Counted from the first letter of the stretch, positions 43,208-52,381 are shown. The stretch: DNA of 64,000 nucleotides from DOZZ01 sp963792655 (GCA_963792655.1 CAWBWU010000011.1:248001-312000); one strand, 5' to 3'. The notes: generated from the sequence alone by a model not told the origin. A program made the numbers and translations.

Positions 43208-44271
43208 GAGCAATGCGTTCGGACTACATGGAGTGGGCCAAGCTTCACCGCGCCGCACGCTATAACCTCGCAAGCAGCGGAGTCGGCCCGTTCCCGCTGG
43301 CCGAATTGCCCGTCAACTTCGCGGAGCTGGAAATCAACGGAACAAACTCTTATGGTTATGCGCCGCTGCTCGAAGCGATCGCAGCAAAAAGCGGCGTCAC
43401 CGCGGATTGCGTAGTCACCACCGCGGGCGCATCCATGGCGAACTATCTCGTGATGGCCGCGTTGATCGAACCAGGCGATGAAGTGTTGATCGAGAGCCCT
43501 GGATATGAGTTGCTCGTGTCCGCTGCATCCAACTTGGGCGCGGTTGTGCGCCGCTTCGAGCGTCGCCGCGAAGATCGTTACGCGATTGATCCAGACCTGG
43601 TGAAGCAGGCGGTCACGCCGCGTACGCGGTTAATTGTTGTCACCAACCTGCACAACCCATCTAGTGTCTACACACCGCCCCAGGTGTTAGCCGCTATCGG
43701 CGAGCTTGGCCCCAAAGTGTTGGTGGACGAGGTGTATCTAGACGCTCTTTATGAGGAAGCGCCCGCGTCGGCCGTGCATCTGGGCGAGCAGTTCATCGTC
43801 ACCAACAGCTTGACCAAGATGTATGGCGCAAGCGGACTGCGCTGCGGATGGGTTCTCGCCGCGCCCGAACTTGCCCATCGCATGTGGCGGCTGAATGACT
43901 TGATGGGTTCGGTCGCGCCTTACATCACCGAGTACATCAGTCATGTGGCCATGGCTCACCTGAACGTGATGCGCGATCGTGCGCGCCGGGTTTTGGAAGC
44001 TGACCGGCAAGTGCTGGGTGAGTTTTTGAAGCGTTGCCACGCGATCGATGCGGTCGAGGCCCCGTACGGCACTACGTGTTTTCCGGCGCTCCGGCGAGGC
44101 AATGTTGCGCGGCTGCTCGATGCGCTCGCCGCTTGCGACACGATCGTAGTCCCAGGGCATTTCTTCGACACGCCCGATGCTTTTCGGATCGGGATGGGCG
44201 TCGATCACGCCATGTTCCGTGAAGGCATCGCGCGCTTAGAGACCGTCCTGAACGGTGCGCTATACTTGTGA
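43204..44271 (+). CDS. PLP-dependent aminotransferase, class I/II
   Basis: Fold-type I aminotransferase of 355 residues. The PLP lysine is in TNSLTKMYGASGLRCGW, the cofactor-binding stretch is TTAGASMANYLVM, and NLHNPSS and LVDEVYLDAL are the usual Asn and Asp motifs. It is short for the class (about 390-400 is usual), mostly at the N-terminus. Coupled to the upstream permease by a 4-nt overlap. Substrate amino acid unknown. Confidence 0.88.
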   Translation: MRAMRSDYMEWAKLHRAARYNLASSGVGPFPLAELPVNFAELEINGTNSYGYAPLLEAIAAKSGVTADCVVTTAGASMANYLVMAALIEPGDEVLIESPGYELLVSAASNLGAVVRRFERRREDRYAIDPDLVKQAVTPRTRLIVVTNLHNPSSVYTPPQVLAAIGELGPKVLVDEVYLDALYEEAPASAVHLGEQFIVTNSLTKMYGASGLRCGWVLAAPELAHRMWRLNDLMGSVAPYITEYISHVAMAHLNVMRDRARRVLEADRQVLGEFLKRCHAIDAVEAPYGTTCFPALRRGNVARLLDALAACDTIVVPGHFFDTPDAFRIGMGVDHAMFREGIARLETVLNGALYL

Positions 44272-44275
44272 AGTT

Positions 44276-44641
44276 GTGATCTCGATTCTTCTGACGGTTC
44301 TCCACATTGTTGTTTGCGTTTTTCTGATCATCGTCGTACTGCTGCAGAGCGGTAAGGCGGCGGATCTGGCAGGCGCATTCGGCGGCATGGGTTCGCAGAC
44401 CGCATTCGGTCCGCGCGGCTCAGCAACACTGCTGTCAAAGGCGACCACCGTCTCGGCGATTGTGTTCATGCTGACGTCACTCGCGCTCTCGATCGTCGCC
44501 ACCCGCAGTTCGGGCGGCATCGGCGCAACCGTGCTGGACAAAGCAGCCCCGATCAAAAAATCAGCCCCAGCAACGACGCCGGCCAAGCCCCAAACCATGA
44601 ACATCCCAATCACCCCGGCGCCGGCCACGCCGAAGAAGTAA
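44276..44641 (+). CDS. secG: Preprotein translocase subunit SecG
   Basis: Small subunit of the SecYEG channel. The 121-residue protein has two membrane helices (LLTVLHIVVCVFLIIVVLL and TTVSAIVFMLTSLALSIVA) flanking the signature LQSGKAADLAGAFGGMGSQTAFGPRG. A Pro/Ala-rich cytoplasmic tail follows. GTG at 44276 fits the family start; GTG at 44255 is possible. TATACT (44261-44266) ends 9 nt before it and no Shine-Dalgarno is seen. Confidence 0.93.
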   Translation: MISILLTVLHIVVCVFLIIVVLLQSGKAADLAGAFGGMGSQTAFGPRGSATLLSKATTVSAIVFMLTSLALSIVATRSSGGIGATVLDKAAPIKKSAPATTPAKPQTMNIPITPAPATPKK

Positions 44642-44665
44642 GATCAAAACAACAGTAAGCCCCCT

Positions 44666-44752
44666 GCGGAGGTGGCGGAATTGGCAGACGCACTAGCTTG
44701 AGGTGCTAGCGGGAGAAATCTCGTGGGGGTTCAAGTCCCCCTCTCCGCACCA
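44666..44752 (+). tRNA. tRNA-Leu (GAG anticodon)
   Basis: An 87-nt class II tRNA. The acceptor stem GCGGAGG pairs with TCTCCGC, the anticodon loop TTGAGGT has GAG at 44700-44702 between CTAGC and GCTAG, the variable arm is long (CGGGAGAAATCTCG region), the T-arm is GGGGGTTCAAGTCCCCC, and CCA is encoded. Reads CUC and CUU. Confidence 0.97.
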
Positions 44753-44771
44753 TTTGAAATTATCGACCTAC

Positions 44772-44802
44772 AAGCGCCCCTGGCGTTTGGGGTCTTTTTT
44801 TT
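44772..44802 (+). terminator. Rho-independent terminator of tRNA-Leu
   Basis: AAGCGCC (44772-44778) pairs with GGCGTTT (44782-44788; one G-U) around a CCT loop, followed within six bases by a run of eight T. Confidence 0.7.
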
Positions 44803-44854
44803 GGCTCCCGCGTGGACGCGCGAATCAGAGATCGGCATTCCCACGGGGTTACCT

Positions 44855-45018
44855 AAATCGCGATCGGGCGGAAGCCATGGATCGTGCCGATTCCCGGAAC
44901 GACGAAAATGCACAGGCTGGAAGAGAACGCTGCGGCAGTTTCCGTGCATCTCAATGATGCGGACCTGCGCGACATCGAGCAATCCGCTGCGCAGATTCCG
45001 AAGGCGCACAGAAATTGA
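44855..45018 (+). pseudogene. C-terminal remnant of an aldo/keto reductase
   Basis: From 44875 the frame reads [18 protein letters not shown], then ends DLRDIEQSAAQIPKAHRN before TGA at 45018. It parallels the C-terminus of the full reductase at 51383-52373 ([18 protein letters not shown]). Upstream, only a short AAATCGC tract matches the next piece of the gene, with a gap. The other ~270 residues are gone. The fragment lies between tRNA-Leu and an alcohol dehydrogenase. The remaining bases of 44753-45050 hold the terminator and a GAGGA ribosome site, and nothing else recognisable. Confidence 0.8.
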
Positions 45019-45050
45019 TCAATCGGTAAATCGAAAGAGGACAATTAGGC

Positions 45051-46109
45051 ATGTTCAAGGCAAAAGCTTACGCGGCGGCCGGTGCGACTTCAGCGCTGGC
45101 CGGTACCACTATTTCGAGACGCGACCCGGGCGAACACGACGTGCAGATGGAGATTCTGTTCTGCGGAATCTGCCATTCAGACCTTCATGCCGCCCGCAAT
45201 GAGTGGAGCGAGTTCATGCCCACTGTTTATCCGATTGTGCCGGGTCATGAAATCGTTGGACGAGTGACGAAGGTGGGCTCAGGCGTTACCAAGTACAAGG
45301 TGGGCGACCTGACGGCGGTCGGGTGTCTGGTCGATTCGGACCGGACTTGTCCCAGTTGCAAAGCCGGCCTGGAGAATTTCTGCCCCAACGCAACGCTGAC
45401 GTTCAACTCACCGGACAAACATCTGGGAGGCGTCACTTACGGAGGCTATTCGGACAGCATCGTCGTCGATGAAAGGTTCGTGCTGCGCGTTCCCGAGAAT
45501 CTCGATCTGGCCGGTGCAGCGCCGCTGCTCTGCGCCGGAATCACGACGTATTCACCGATGCGCCATTGGGGTGTCGGCAAGGGCAAGAAAGTCGGCGTCG
45601 TGGGTCTCGGCGGACTCGGTCACATGGCCGTCAAGATTGCGCATGCCATGGAAGCGCACGTTGTCGCCTTCACCACCTCGCCGGGTAAGCAGGAAGACGC
45701 GCGGCGCCTCGGCGCAGACGAGATCGTCGTTTCGCGCAACGCGGATGAGATGCAAAAGCACGCCGGCAGCTTCGACTTCATACTCGATTGCGTTTCGGCA
45801 GATCACGACGTCAACGCTTACCTGAACCTGCTCGCCAGCGACGGCAACCTGACACTTGTGGGCGCTCCGCCGAAGCCGCTCAGCGTAGGTGCGTTCGCGT
45901 TGATCGCCGGCCGTCGCAGTCTCTCCGGCTCAATGATCGGTGGCCTGCCTGAAACTCAGGAAATGCTTGACTTCTGCGGCGCTCACGGCATCACAGCCGA
46001 TGTAGAAGTCATCCCGATCCAGAAGGTCAACGAAGCGTATGAACGGCTGCTGAAATCGGATGTGAAGTACCGCTTCGCGATCGATATGGCGTCGCTGAAA
46101 TCGGAATAG
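45051..46109 (+). CDS. NAD(P)-dependent alcohol dehydrogenase (YahK/AdhA type)
   Basis: Zinc-dependent MDR enzyme of 352 residues reducing aldehydes. Catalytic zinc ligands are in FCGICHSDLH and VPGHEIVGRV, the structural zinc site in CLVDSDRTCPSCKAGLENFC, and the Rossmann motif is GLGGLGHMAVKIA. DSDRTC matches the cinnamyl-alcohol/YahK subgroup, usually NADPH-dependent. A good GAGGA Shine-Dalgarno precedes the ATG. It converges with the broken APS kinase gene. Confidence 0.93.
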   Translation: MFKAKAYAAAGATSALAGTTISRRDPGEHDVQMEILFCGICHSDLHAARNEWSEFMPTVYPIVPGHEIVGRVTKVGSGVTKYKVGDLTAVGCLVDSDRTCPSCKAGLENFCPNATLTFNSPDKHLGGVTYGGYSDSIVVDERFVLRVPENLDLAGAAPLLCAGITTYSPMRHWGVGKGKKVGVVGLGGLGHMAVKIAHAMEAHVVAFTTSPGKQEDARRLGADEIVVSRNADEMQKHAGSFDFILDCVSADHDVNAYLNLLASDGNLTLVGAPPKPLSVGAFALIAGRRSLSGSMIGGLPETQEMLDFCGAHGITADVEVIPIQKVNEAYERLLKSDVKYRFAIDMASLKSE

Positions 46110-46121
46110 CAGACCGCCGCG

Positions 46122-46616
46122 TTAGCACGGGCTCGGCGCCAAACCGCGTGATTGCAATAACAGCCACACGCGGTCCAGACTTTCCTGCGCAGTCTCGCAG
46201 TGTGTGCGCAACACCAGGTCGGGGGCTTGGGGAGGTTCGTATGGGTCAGAGATGCCGGTGAAGTTTTCAATCTCTCCGGCTAACGCTCTGCGGTAGAGAC
46301 CCTTGGGATCGCGCGCGATCAGCACGTCCAGCGGACACTCAACGAAGATCTCCAGGAAGGAGAGATCGCCGCGACGATGGCCACGACTTGGTTTCAGGAG
46401 AGGATCTCGCAAATCAACCCGATGGTGCGAACGTTGTCGTCGCGGTCGGCTCTGCTATATCCCAACCGCCGCGTCAAGCTCTTTCGAATCACGTCTCCGT
46501 CGAGCACTTCGACTTGCGATCCGAAAGAGCAGAGGCGCGCGGCGAGGTAACTGCGCAAGTGTCGTCTTCCCAGCTCCTGAAAGTCCGGTAAACCAAACTG
46601 TGAATCCTTCACGCAC
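46122..46616 (-). pseudogene. cysC: APS kinase (CysC), decayed
   Basis: APS kinase makes PAPS, the sulfate donor of sulfotransferases. GTG at 46616 opens MREGFTVWFTGLSGAGKTT with an intact Walker A, but an extra C at about 46546 shifts the frame before LAARLCSFGSQ. The next segment (VEVLDGDVIRKSL, RADRDDNVRTIGLICEIL) ends at an in-frame TGA where relatives have Arg. After NQVVAIVAAISP about 40 bp are missing before FLEIFVECPLDVL and the C-terminal part (RDPKGLYRRALAGEI, DPYEPPQAPDL). Three independent lesions make it a real pseudogene. It lies 11 bp behind the 42-residue peptide gene. Confidence 0.8.
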
Positions 46617-46627
46617 TGAAGGATTGG

Positions 46628-46756
46628 TTAGCTGTTTTCGCTGCCGTCCGAACCATATCCTTCGCCGCCACCGGCGATCTTGTCAGCTTCCTCGTGACTG
46701 ATCTCTTCGGCGTTCGCAGAGTGTTGGTCGTCGATTAATTCATCTTTAGGTTCCAT
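46628..46756 (-). CDS. 42-residue peptide with double-glycine leader; candidate RiPP or sulfopeptide precursor
   Basis: ATG at 46756 has an ideal AAGGAG five bases upstream. The leader region contains EEISHEEADKIAGG, matching the double-glycine consensus: Ile at -12, Ser -11, Glu -8, Ile -4, Gly -2, Gly -1 (cleavage after Gly30). The 12-residue core is GEGYGSDGSENS, with one Tyr (Tyr34) between acidic residues. It lies between a sulfotransferase (upstream, same strand) and a broken APS kinase (11 bp downstream). By analogy with RaxX, Tyr34 may be sulfated. No C39 peptidase-transporter is in the window. Coding status is well supported by ribosome site and leader; the role is inference. Confidence 0.62.
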   Translation of the reverse strand: MEPKDELIDDQHSANAEEISHEEADKIAGGGEGYGSDGSENS

Positions 46757-46848
46757 GCCGTCTCCTTTGCCTTTTTCAAGGGATGTTCCAGATTAGATGG
46801 CAACCGCATGCTAAGTCAAACGTTTGTTAGCCTGCTAAATACCGTACG

Positions 46849-46912
46849 TGCCGCGCACGTGAGTAAGCGGTCTGCGGTTCATTGAAGAAACCGCTTACTT
46901 ACGTGCGCGGCG
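46849..46912. repeat. Long near-perfect inverted repeat between sulfotransferase and peptide genes
   Basis: Arms 46849-46871 and 46890-46912 are complementary at 21 of 23 positions, with an 18-nt loop. The core GTGAGTAAGCGGT / ACCGCTTACTTAC includes a CCGCGCACGT tract related to the ruvA-ruvB repeat. There is no T-run. If transcribed it gives a very stable hairpin that could limit read-through or protect the upstream mRNA. Confidence 0.75.
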
Positions 46913-46957
46913 CGTGGTTTTCACGTCACGATTTTGGTGGGGTGATGCCGCAAGCCG

Positions 46958-47761
46958 CTAGAGAACGACGACGCGCCGCGGATTCTGGTCTGGCACGTTC
47001 CAAAAACTGTCGTTGTATTGCTTGAAGATTTCCGGCGGAAGGATACTTTCGCGCACCGCCGCTCGAACCGGACCTGAGACCTTGTGAAATCCGGGCAAAC
47101 CGAGATGCTGGTCGTATTGAGGTTCGTTGTACTCGACCTGGTTGAAGTCGTGAGCATATGGCGCCTCGCCGATTGCCTCGTACAAGCGGCTGATTGTGTC
47201 TGCGGGATTCGATACCAGGCGGTCGTAAGGAACCGCGATCAGCCGGTTGGCAAACTCACCAAACCACGCTTGCCGCAAATTACTCAACGCGCGGCGGACA
47301 AGACCGTCCTTCGCCATCAGCGTCTCCACCCTGGTGTAGACGTTACCTCTGACATCGAAGCTGAACATCCTTTGCGCGCCGAACGGGTTGCGCTGGATGT
47401 GTCGCTCCACGCTGTCGAGGATCCATGCCGGACTGCGCACGCATGCAATGATCCGCGCTTCGGGAAAGAGTTCGGCCAATGCCGGCAGACGCGCGGTCCA
47501 ACTTCGCCCAGTGTCAAAGATTACCTGCCCCGCCCGATCGGCATAATAAGCTTCGATCACCGAACGCAGAATTCGCCGGCGCTGTTCATCGGAGATGAAG
47601 ATGGACTCTTCATTGAAGCCGCTCATACTGCGCACCAGAGCCGAGAACATGTCCGGCAGAGGACTCGCCACCGCCGCATGAAAGCGAGGGTTCTGGCGCA
47701 AAATTCCTTCGAGCAACGTGGAACCTGACCGCGGCAAACCAGAGATGAAGTGAATGCGCAT
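46958..47761 (-). CDS. Sulfotransferase
   Basis: PAPS-dependent sulfotransferase of 267 residues. The 5'-phosphosulfate loop is FISGLPRSGSTLLEG at the N-terminus, and the 3'-phosphate site appears as CVRSPAWILDSVERH. The pattern (GLPRSGSTLL, ILRQNPRFHA) resembles bacterial protein-tyrosine-type sulfotransferases more than small cytosolic ones, in my judgement. It is encoded with a short double-glycine peptide containing Tyr and a decayed APS kinase, and 46 bp behind an unknown gene. TAGACT lies 11 nt upstream of the ATG. Confidence 0.85.
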   Translation of the reverse strand: MRIHFISGLPRSGSTLLEGILRQNPRFHAAVASPLPDMFSALVRSMSGFNEESIFISDEQRRRILRSVIEAYYADRAGQVIFDTGRSWTARLPALAELFPEARIIACVRSPAWILDSVERHIQRNPFGAQRMFSFDVRGNVYTRVETLMAKDGLVRRALSNLRQAWFGEFANRLIAVPYDRLVSNPADTISRLYEAIGEAPYAHDFNQVEYNEPQYDQHLGLPGFHKVSGPVRAAVRESILPPEIFKQYNDSFWNVPDQNPRRVVVL

Positions 47762-47807
47762 GAAGTCTGAACAGTCTAGTAGAAATAGTGAGACTCAGTA
47801 CTCGTTC

Positions 47808-48260
47808 TTAATCACGAAGTACGAGCCGCGGATCGACTCCGGCTAACTTGGACTTCTGAGTAGCAAACTTGAACTTTGGAGCTAGCTCGGTAGGGACTTC
47901 CATGCCTTCGGAGAGCTTGAACCCCACAGCGCGCCGTTTTGGGTCGTCGATGGTGTACATCACGTTAATGGAGAGACCGGACGCGTAGAACACGTAAGCC
48001 ATGCGAATGTTCTCGACCTGGAAGGCTGTTGCCTCGAGCGGCGGAGATCCGATCACGATGTCGCGCTCTTCTTTGAGAATGCGTGCGACCCAGGCAATGG
48101 CTTCTTTGGACTTGGACGCTGGTTCCGTGGTGAACACGTGGTTGTACTTGTTCTTGAAGTAGCGCGCTTCGTTCGCGCGCAGACCGGCTAATGCCGAGGC
48201 TACCGGCGACGACTCCAAACCAACTGTCGAGACGTTTACGAAATCAACTGCGTAGGGCAT
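47808..48260 (-). CDS. Conserved hypothetical protein upstream of the sulfotransferase
   Basis: A 150-residue soluble protein without signal or membrane segment; family not recognised. The central part (SKEAIAWVARILKEERDIVI, ENIRMAYVFYASGLSINVMY) suggests an alpha/beta fold. A good CTGGAG ribosome site lies 7 nt before the ATG. It is 46 bp upstream of the sulfotransferase on the same strand and could belong to the same transcript. Confidence 0.7.
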   Translation of the reverse strand: MPYAVDFVNVSTVGLESSPVASALAGLRANEARYFKNKYNHVFTTEPASKSKEAIAWVARILKEERDIVIGSPPLEATAFQVENIRMAYVFYASGLSINVMYTIDDPKRRAVGFKLSEGMEVPTELAPKFKFATQKSKLAGVDPRLVLRD

Positions 48261-48327
48261 AGCTCACTCCAGCAAAATGAGTGTAGCTGAGTCGCGGGAA
48301 CCGTTTAGGGAAAGCCGCAATGTTCAT

Positions 48328-48975
48328 TCAGGCACGTTGCATGCGGGCTCGCCACTCGTAGGTAAGCCATCCTGCAATCACAAGTATCAGCAGTATCCAC
48401 AACTGCGGTGCATCTGCAAGGAAGGACAACCTTCCCCAGCCGGAGTTCACGCCCGCTTGCGAAAACTGAACTTCGTACACTGACTGCGAATAGTTCCGCC
48501 GCTGGCTGAGGATTCGGATGTCCGGGTCTTGCGGCACCAGCACGTTCACCTGGTAAGCGGACATGCGGCTCTGGTGGCGATTCTCGATCAATAAGGTTCG
48601 CTGCGCGCCTCCGCGCGGCAGGGCAGCACGCAGGTTGATCCGAATTTCGCCTTGCCCGGCGCGCATCTCTTCGATCGTCGGGAACGCCGCGGACGTGACA
48701 ACGGGCTGAACGGACTGGCCGTCTACCGTGATCGTGAGATCACGTGCAACGCGTGTGGCGTAGTCCTGTTGCTCAGTCTGAGAGAGCGTACCGTCGTGAT
48801 TTGTGTCGATCACCGCCATCAACGCGGGGAACACCGCGACACCCGGCGTCAACGTGAGTTCAGCCGTAATTGCACTCTTCGAGATCGAAAGAATCGTGCC
48901 TTGCAGATACTCATCCAGCCGGTGCGCGCGTGCCTGCGTGGCAAGCAGGCACAACAAGACAACAGCCCGTTTCAC
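48328..48975 (-). CDS. Secreted, membrane-anchored protein with EF-hand, partner of HupE-like protein
   Basis: A 215-residue exported protein. A signal peptide (VVLLCLLATQARA) precedes AHRLDEYLQGTILSI, a segment characteristic of the periplasmic domains that accompany HupE/UreJ-type permeases. An EF-hand loop DTNHDGTLSQTE is present, and the C-terminus has one membrane helix (LWILLILVIAGWLTY) and a basic tail. Third gene of the cassette, overlapping the DUF3500 gene by 4 nt. Confidence 0.8.
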   Translation of the reverse strand: MKRAVVLLCLLATQARAHRLDEYLQGTILSISKSAITAELTLTPGVAVFPALMAVIDTNHDGTLSQTEQQDYATRVARDLTITVDGQSVQPVVTSAAFPTIEEMRAGQGEIRINLRAALPRGGAQRTLLIENRHQSRMSAYQVNVLVPQDPDIRILSQRRNYSQSVYEVQFSQAGVNSGWGRLSFLADAPQLWILLILVIAGWLTYEWRARMQRA

Positions 48976-49992
48976 TTCGCACCACTGCGGCCGTAGTCGT
49001 TGGTCGGATCACGATACATCGTGTGGACGTGTAGCGCGGGGTCGCCGCCGAGCGTTTGCGGCGCGTACTCAATGACGAGATGCGGGCCCTGAATTCTGTA
49101 ATAAGCGGTGATATTGCTACCCGGAGTCACCGTCACCGGACCACTCCAGGCGAACCAGGTCTCATTGATGTCGGCCTTCAGTTGAGCCATGCGCGCGCGT
49201 GCCGCAGGTTCGTGAACGATGCCGGCCCATTCGCCAATCACGTCCAACAACATCGCACGCTGCTTCTCGTCCATGCTCGTGGCTTTTAAACCTTCAGGCT
49301 GAATGGTCTTGCCGTCTTTGCCCGGCCCGAGCACCAGGTCGGCCAATCGAAAGCTGAGAATCGCTTGCTTCTTCTGGTTCTCGTTCAGCGCATTCAGCAG
49401 CGCAATGCCTTTGTCGCTTTCGCCGGCCAGAGGACGAACGGTCTTGCCGTTCACGGTGTACAGCGCGGGCTGTGCGCCGGTCAACGTGGGCGTGAGGATA
49501 CCTTTCTCACCGGCGATGGTTATGTTTAGCGCCAGGTGGTGGCCGCCGAACTGAATCATCCAGGGGGCCGTCTCGGAAGGGGTTCCCAGAATCGAGAAGT
49601 AGTAGAGGTCCTTGCCGAACATGAGCCTGCCGCCCCCATTGCCCGAGCTGCCTTTCAAAACCTCATCGGCCTCTACAATCTGTTGCACCTTCTCGTAGCC
49701 TCGGGCACTGAGCGCCGCTTGCAACAGTGCCATGGCTGCGGAACGCTGGTCAGCACTCATGTCCTTCATGGCGAGACCCTTTGCGCGGCACCATCGAAAC
49801 CGGCAGGTTGGACCAGCGAACGCGCTGCTGCTCATCATCGAATGCGAAGAGTACGGCTTGCTTCTGAGTCTGATCCAGCGTGCCGAGATAGGCATTGGCA
49901 GCTTTGACGATTTTCGATGTGTCGGATTGCGCAACGGCTCCGGGCGCGGACAACGCGCAAACAACCGCTGCGAACACTAATGGAAGTCTCAT
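48972..49992 (-). CDS. Secreted DUF3500 protein, frameshifted near its N-terminus
   Basis: The start ATG (49992) overlaps the HupE-like stop and opens a signal peptide (LPLVFAAVVCALSAPGAVA) plus a short domain to VSMVPRKG. Here GGG at 49777-49779 has one G too many. The next frame continues LAMKDMSADQRSAAMALLQ and the DUF3500 body (QIVEADEVLKG, LYYFSILGTPSE, MIQFGGHHLALNIT, VIEYAPQ). The joined protein is ~339 residues, normal for the family. Function unknown; the family is extracytoplasmic. Confidence 0.82.
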
Positions 49993-51233
49993 GAGTTCAT
50001 CTCTCTTTCAGAAATCAAGCTTTCAGAAATCAAGCGCAACGAACGAGAGCGCTGCGCGAAGATGCCGAGCAAGGTAAGGCCGGCGGCGATCCACAGGCCG
50101 CGCTGAGCGAGCGCTGCAACGATGGCGTCTGCGGGATTCGCCACATCCCAGATACGCTGAACGATCCACGCGGCAGCCGCCGAGCCTGCGAAGACTGCAC
50201 CCGTCACGCGCACCGGTGCATATAGGCGGGTACGGCTCAACAAAATCAGCGACGGCAACGCGGCGGCAACTACCAGCAATTGCATCGCTTCGATTCCCAG
50301 ATTGAAGCTGAAAATTCCAGCAACGCGCTCCCACCGGCTCAGCCCAAGCTGAGCCATCGTCGTTGCAAATGCCAGGCCGTGCACTAATCCGAAGCACCCG
50401 GCGATCACACTCTCGCGGCCCGGGAACAGAGGACGCAGCGCATGCAGCGCCGAAATCAAAATGGACACCGCGATCAGCACTTCAATCGGCCTGGCTGGGA
50501 CGTGCACGCGATCCATGGCTCCCAGGGCAAGGGTCACCGAGTGCCCGACAGTGAACGCCGTCACTACTTTTGCGATGCGGAAAAGACAGGTGCGCAGACC
50601 GATGTAGCCTGCCCAGCGGTTGCGTGTGAACGCAAGCGGCGCGGGCAGAAGCAAGGCAAGCAGGAACAGCAGATGGTCGGTTCCGCTCGCGATGTGTTCC
50701 ATCCCGAGCCGGAAGATTGCCCCAAACCCGTTCCACCAGCTGCCCGCGCGATGACTGACACGCAACGTCCGGTCATTACCGCGAAGCACTCCGGCGAGTT
50801 GCGGGTTGTTCGCGAAGGTGCCGGTGCGCCAGTCGTTGCGAATGGAAACCAGTTGCGCTTGCTGCGGAAGAAGCCGGCTTGAAATGTTGAACACGTCGGC
50901 GTTGTGCCCGGGCGGCGCAACAAAGCGAATGTGCGCGACCAAGTAGGGCGCGCCTTCAATCGAAGAAAGTCTCGGGGTGTCGAGCGGTTCGGCTGCGAAC
51001 TGACTGCCGTCGGGAAGAGAAACGAGTAGTCTCTCTGCGACATAGGAAGCAACCACCGTCGAATCGCGCGTACCGATCTGCCATTGAAGTGCTTCCGCTG
51101 GCAGCTGAACTTCAGCATCGACCACGGGGCCATGGAAGTCGAGCAGGATGGCCGTCTGTTCCCTGGAATGCGCGAACGCAATCGCGGTGAACCCCACGAG
51201 GAGACCGGCAACTCTCGCCCAGCTTTTTCCCAT
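49989..51233 (-). CDS. HupE/UreJ-type membrane protein
   Basis: A 414-residue protein with a signal sequence (LLVGFTAIAFAHS), a periplasmic beta domain (about 30-185) and a C-terminal membrane domain of about seven helices. The HupE/UreJ hallmarks are MEHIASGTDHLLFLLALLL, VTAFTVGHSVTLAL and GCFGLVHGLAFATTM; His and Asp residues in these helices are thought to handle nickel or similar metals in relatives. ATG at 51233 gives the signal peptide; the longer frame upstream is not supported. First gene of a three-gene cassette with DUF3500 and EF-hand partners. Confidence 0.87.
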   Translation of the reverse strand: MGKSWARVAGLLVGFTAIAFAHSREQTAILLDFHGPVVDAEVQLPAEALQWQIGTRDSTVVASYVAERLLVSLPDGSQFAAEPLDTPRLSSIEGAPYLVAHIRFVAPPGHNADVFNISSRLLPQQAQLVSIRNDWRTGTFANNPQLAGVLRGNDRTLRVSHRAGSWWNGFGAIFRLGMEHIASGTDHLLFLLALLLPAPLAFTRNRWAGYIGLRTCLFRIAKVVTAFTVGHSVTLALGAMDRVHVPARPIEVLIAVSILISALHALRPLFPGRESVIAGCFGLVHGLAFATTMAQLGLSRWERVAGIFSFNLGIEAMQLLVVAAALPSLILLSRTRLYAPVRVTGAVFAGSAAAAWIVQRIWDVANPADAIVAALAQRGLWIAAGLTLLGIFAQRSRSLRLISESLISEREMNS

Positions 51234-51382
51234 TCGTAATTCGATTCTCGAACTGAAGACGTTGTCGCAATTGCGCCGGATTGTCAAGAAGTGTGATCGC
51301 TGCTGTGTGCAACGATCCAGAGCGCGGCGCCGCGGCGCAGTGTTTGTGCCGCTCGCGCCGTACGATAAATTCAGGAACGCTG

Positions 51383-52373
<991 letters not shown>

Positions 52374-52381
52374 CCAGCGCG

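Noticed and set aside
46381..46400. TGA inside cysC as a possible selenocysteine codon, given selA in the window
   Set aside because: The same gene has an extra base and a ~40-bp deletion, relatives have Arg there, and no role for Sec in APS kinase is known. Nonsense mutation is simpler.
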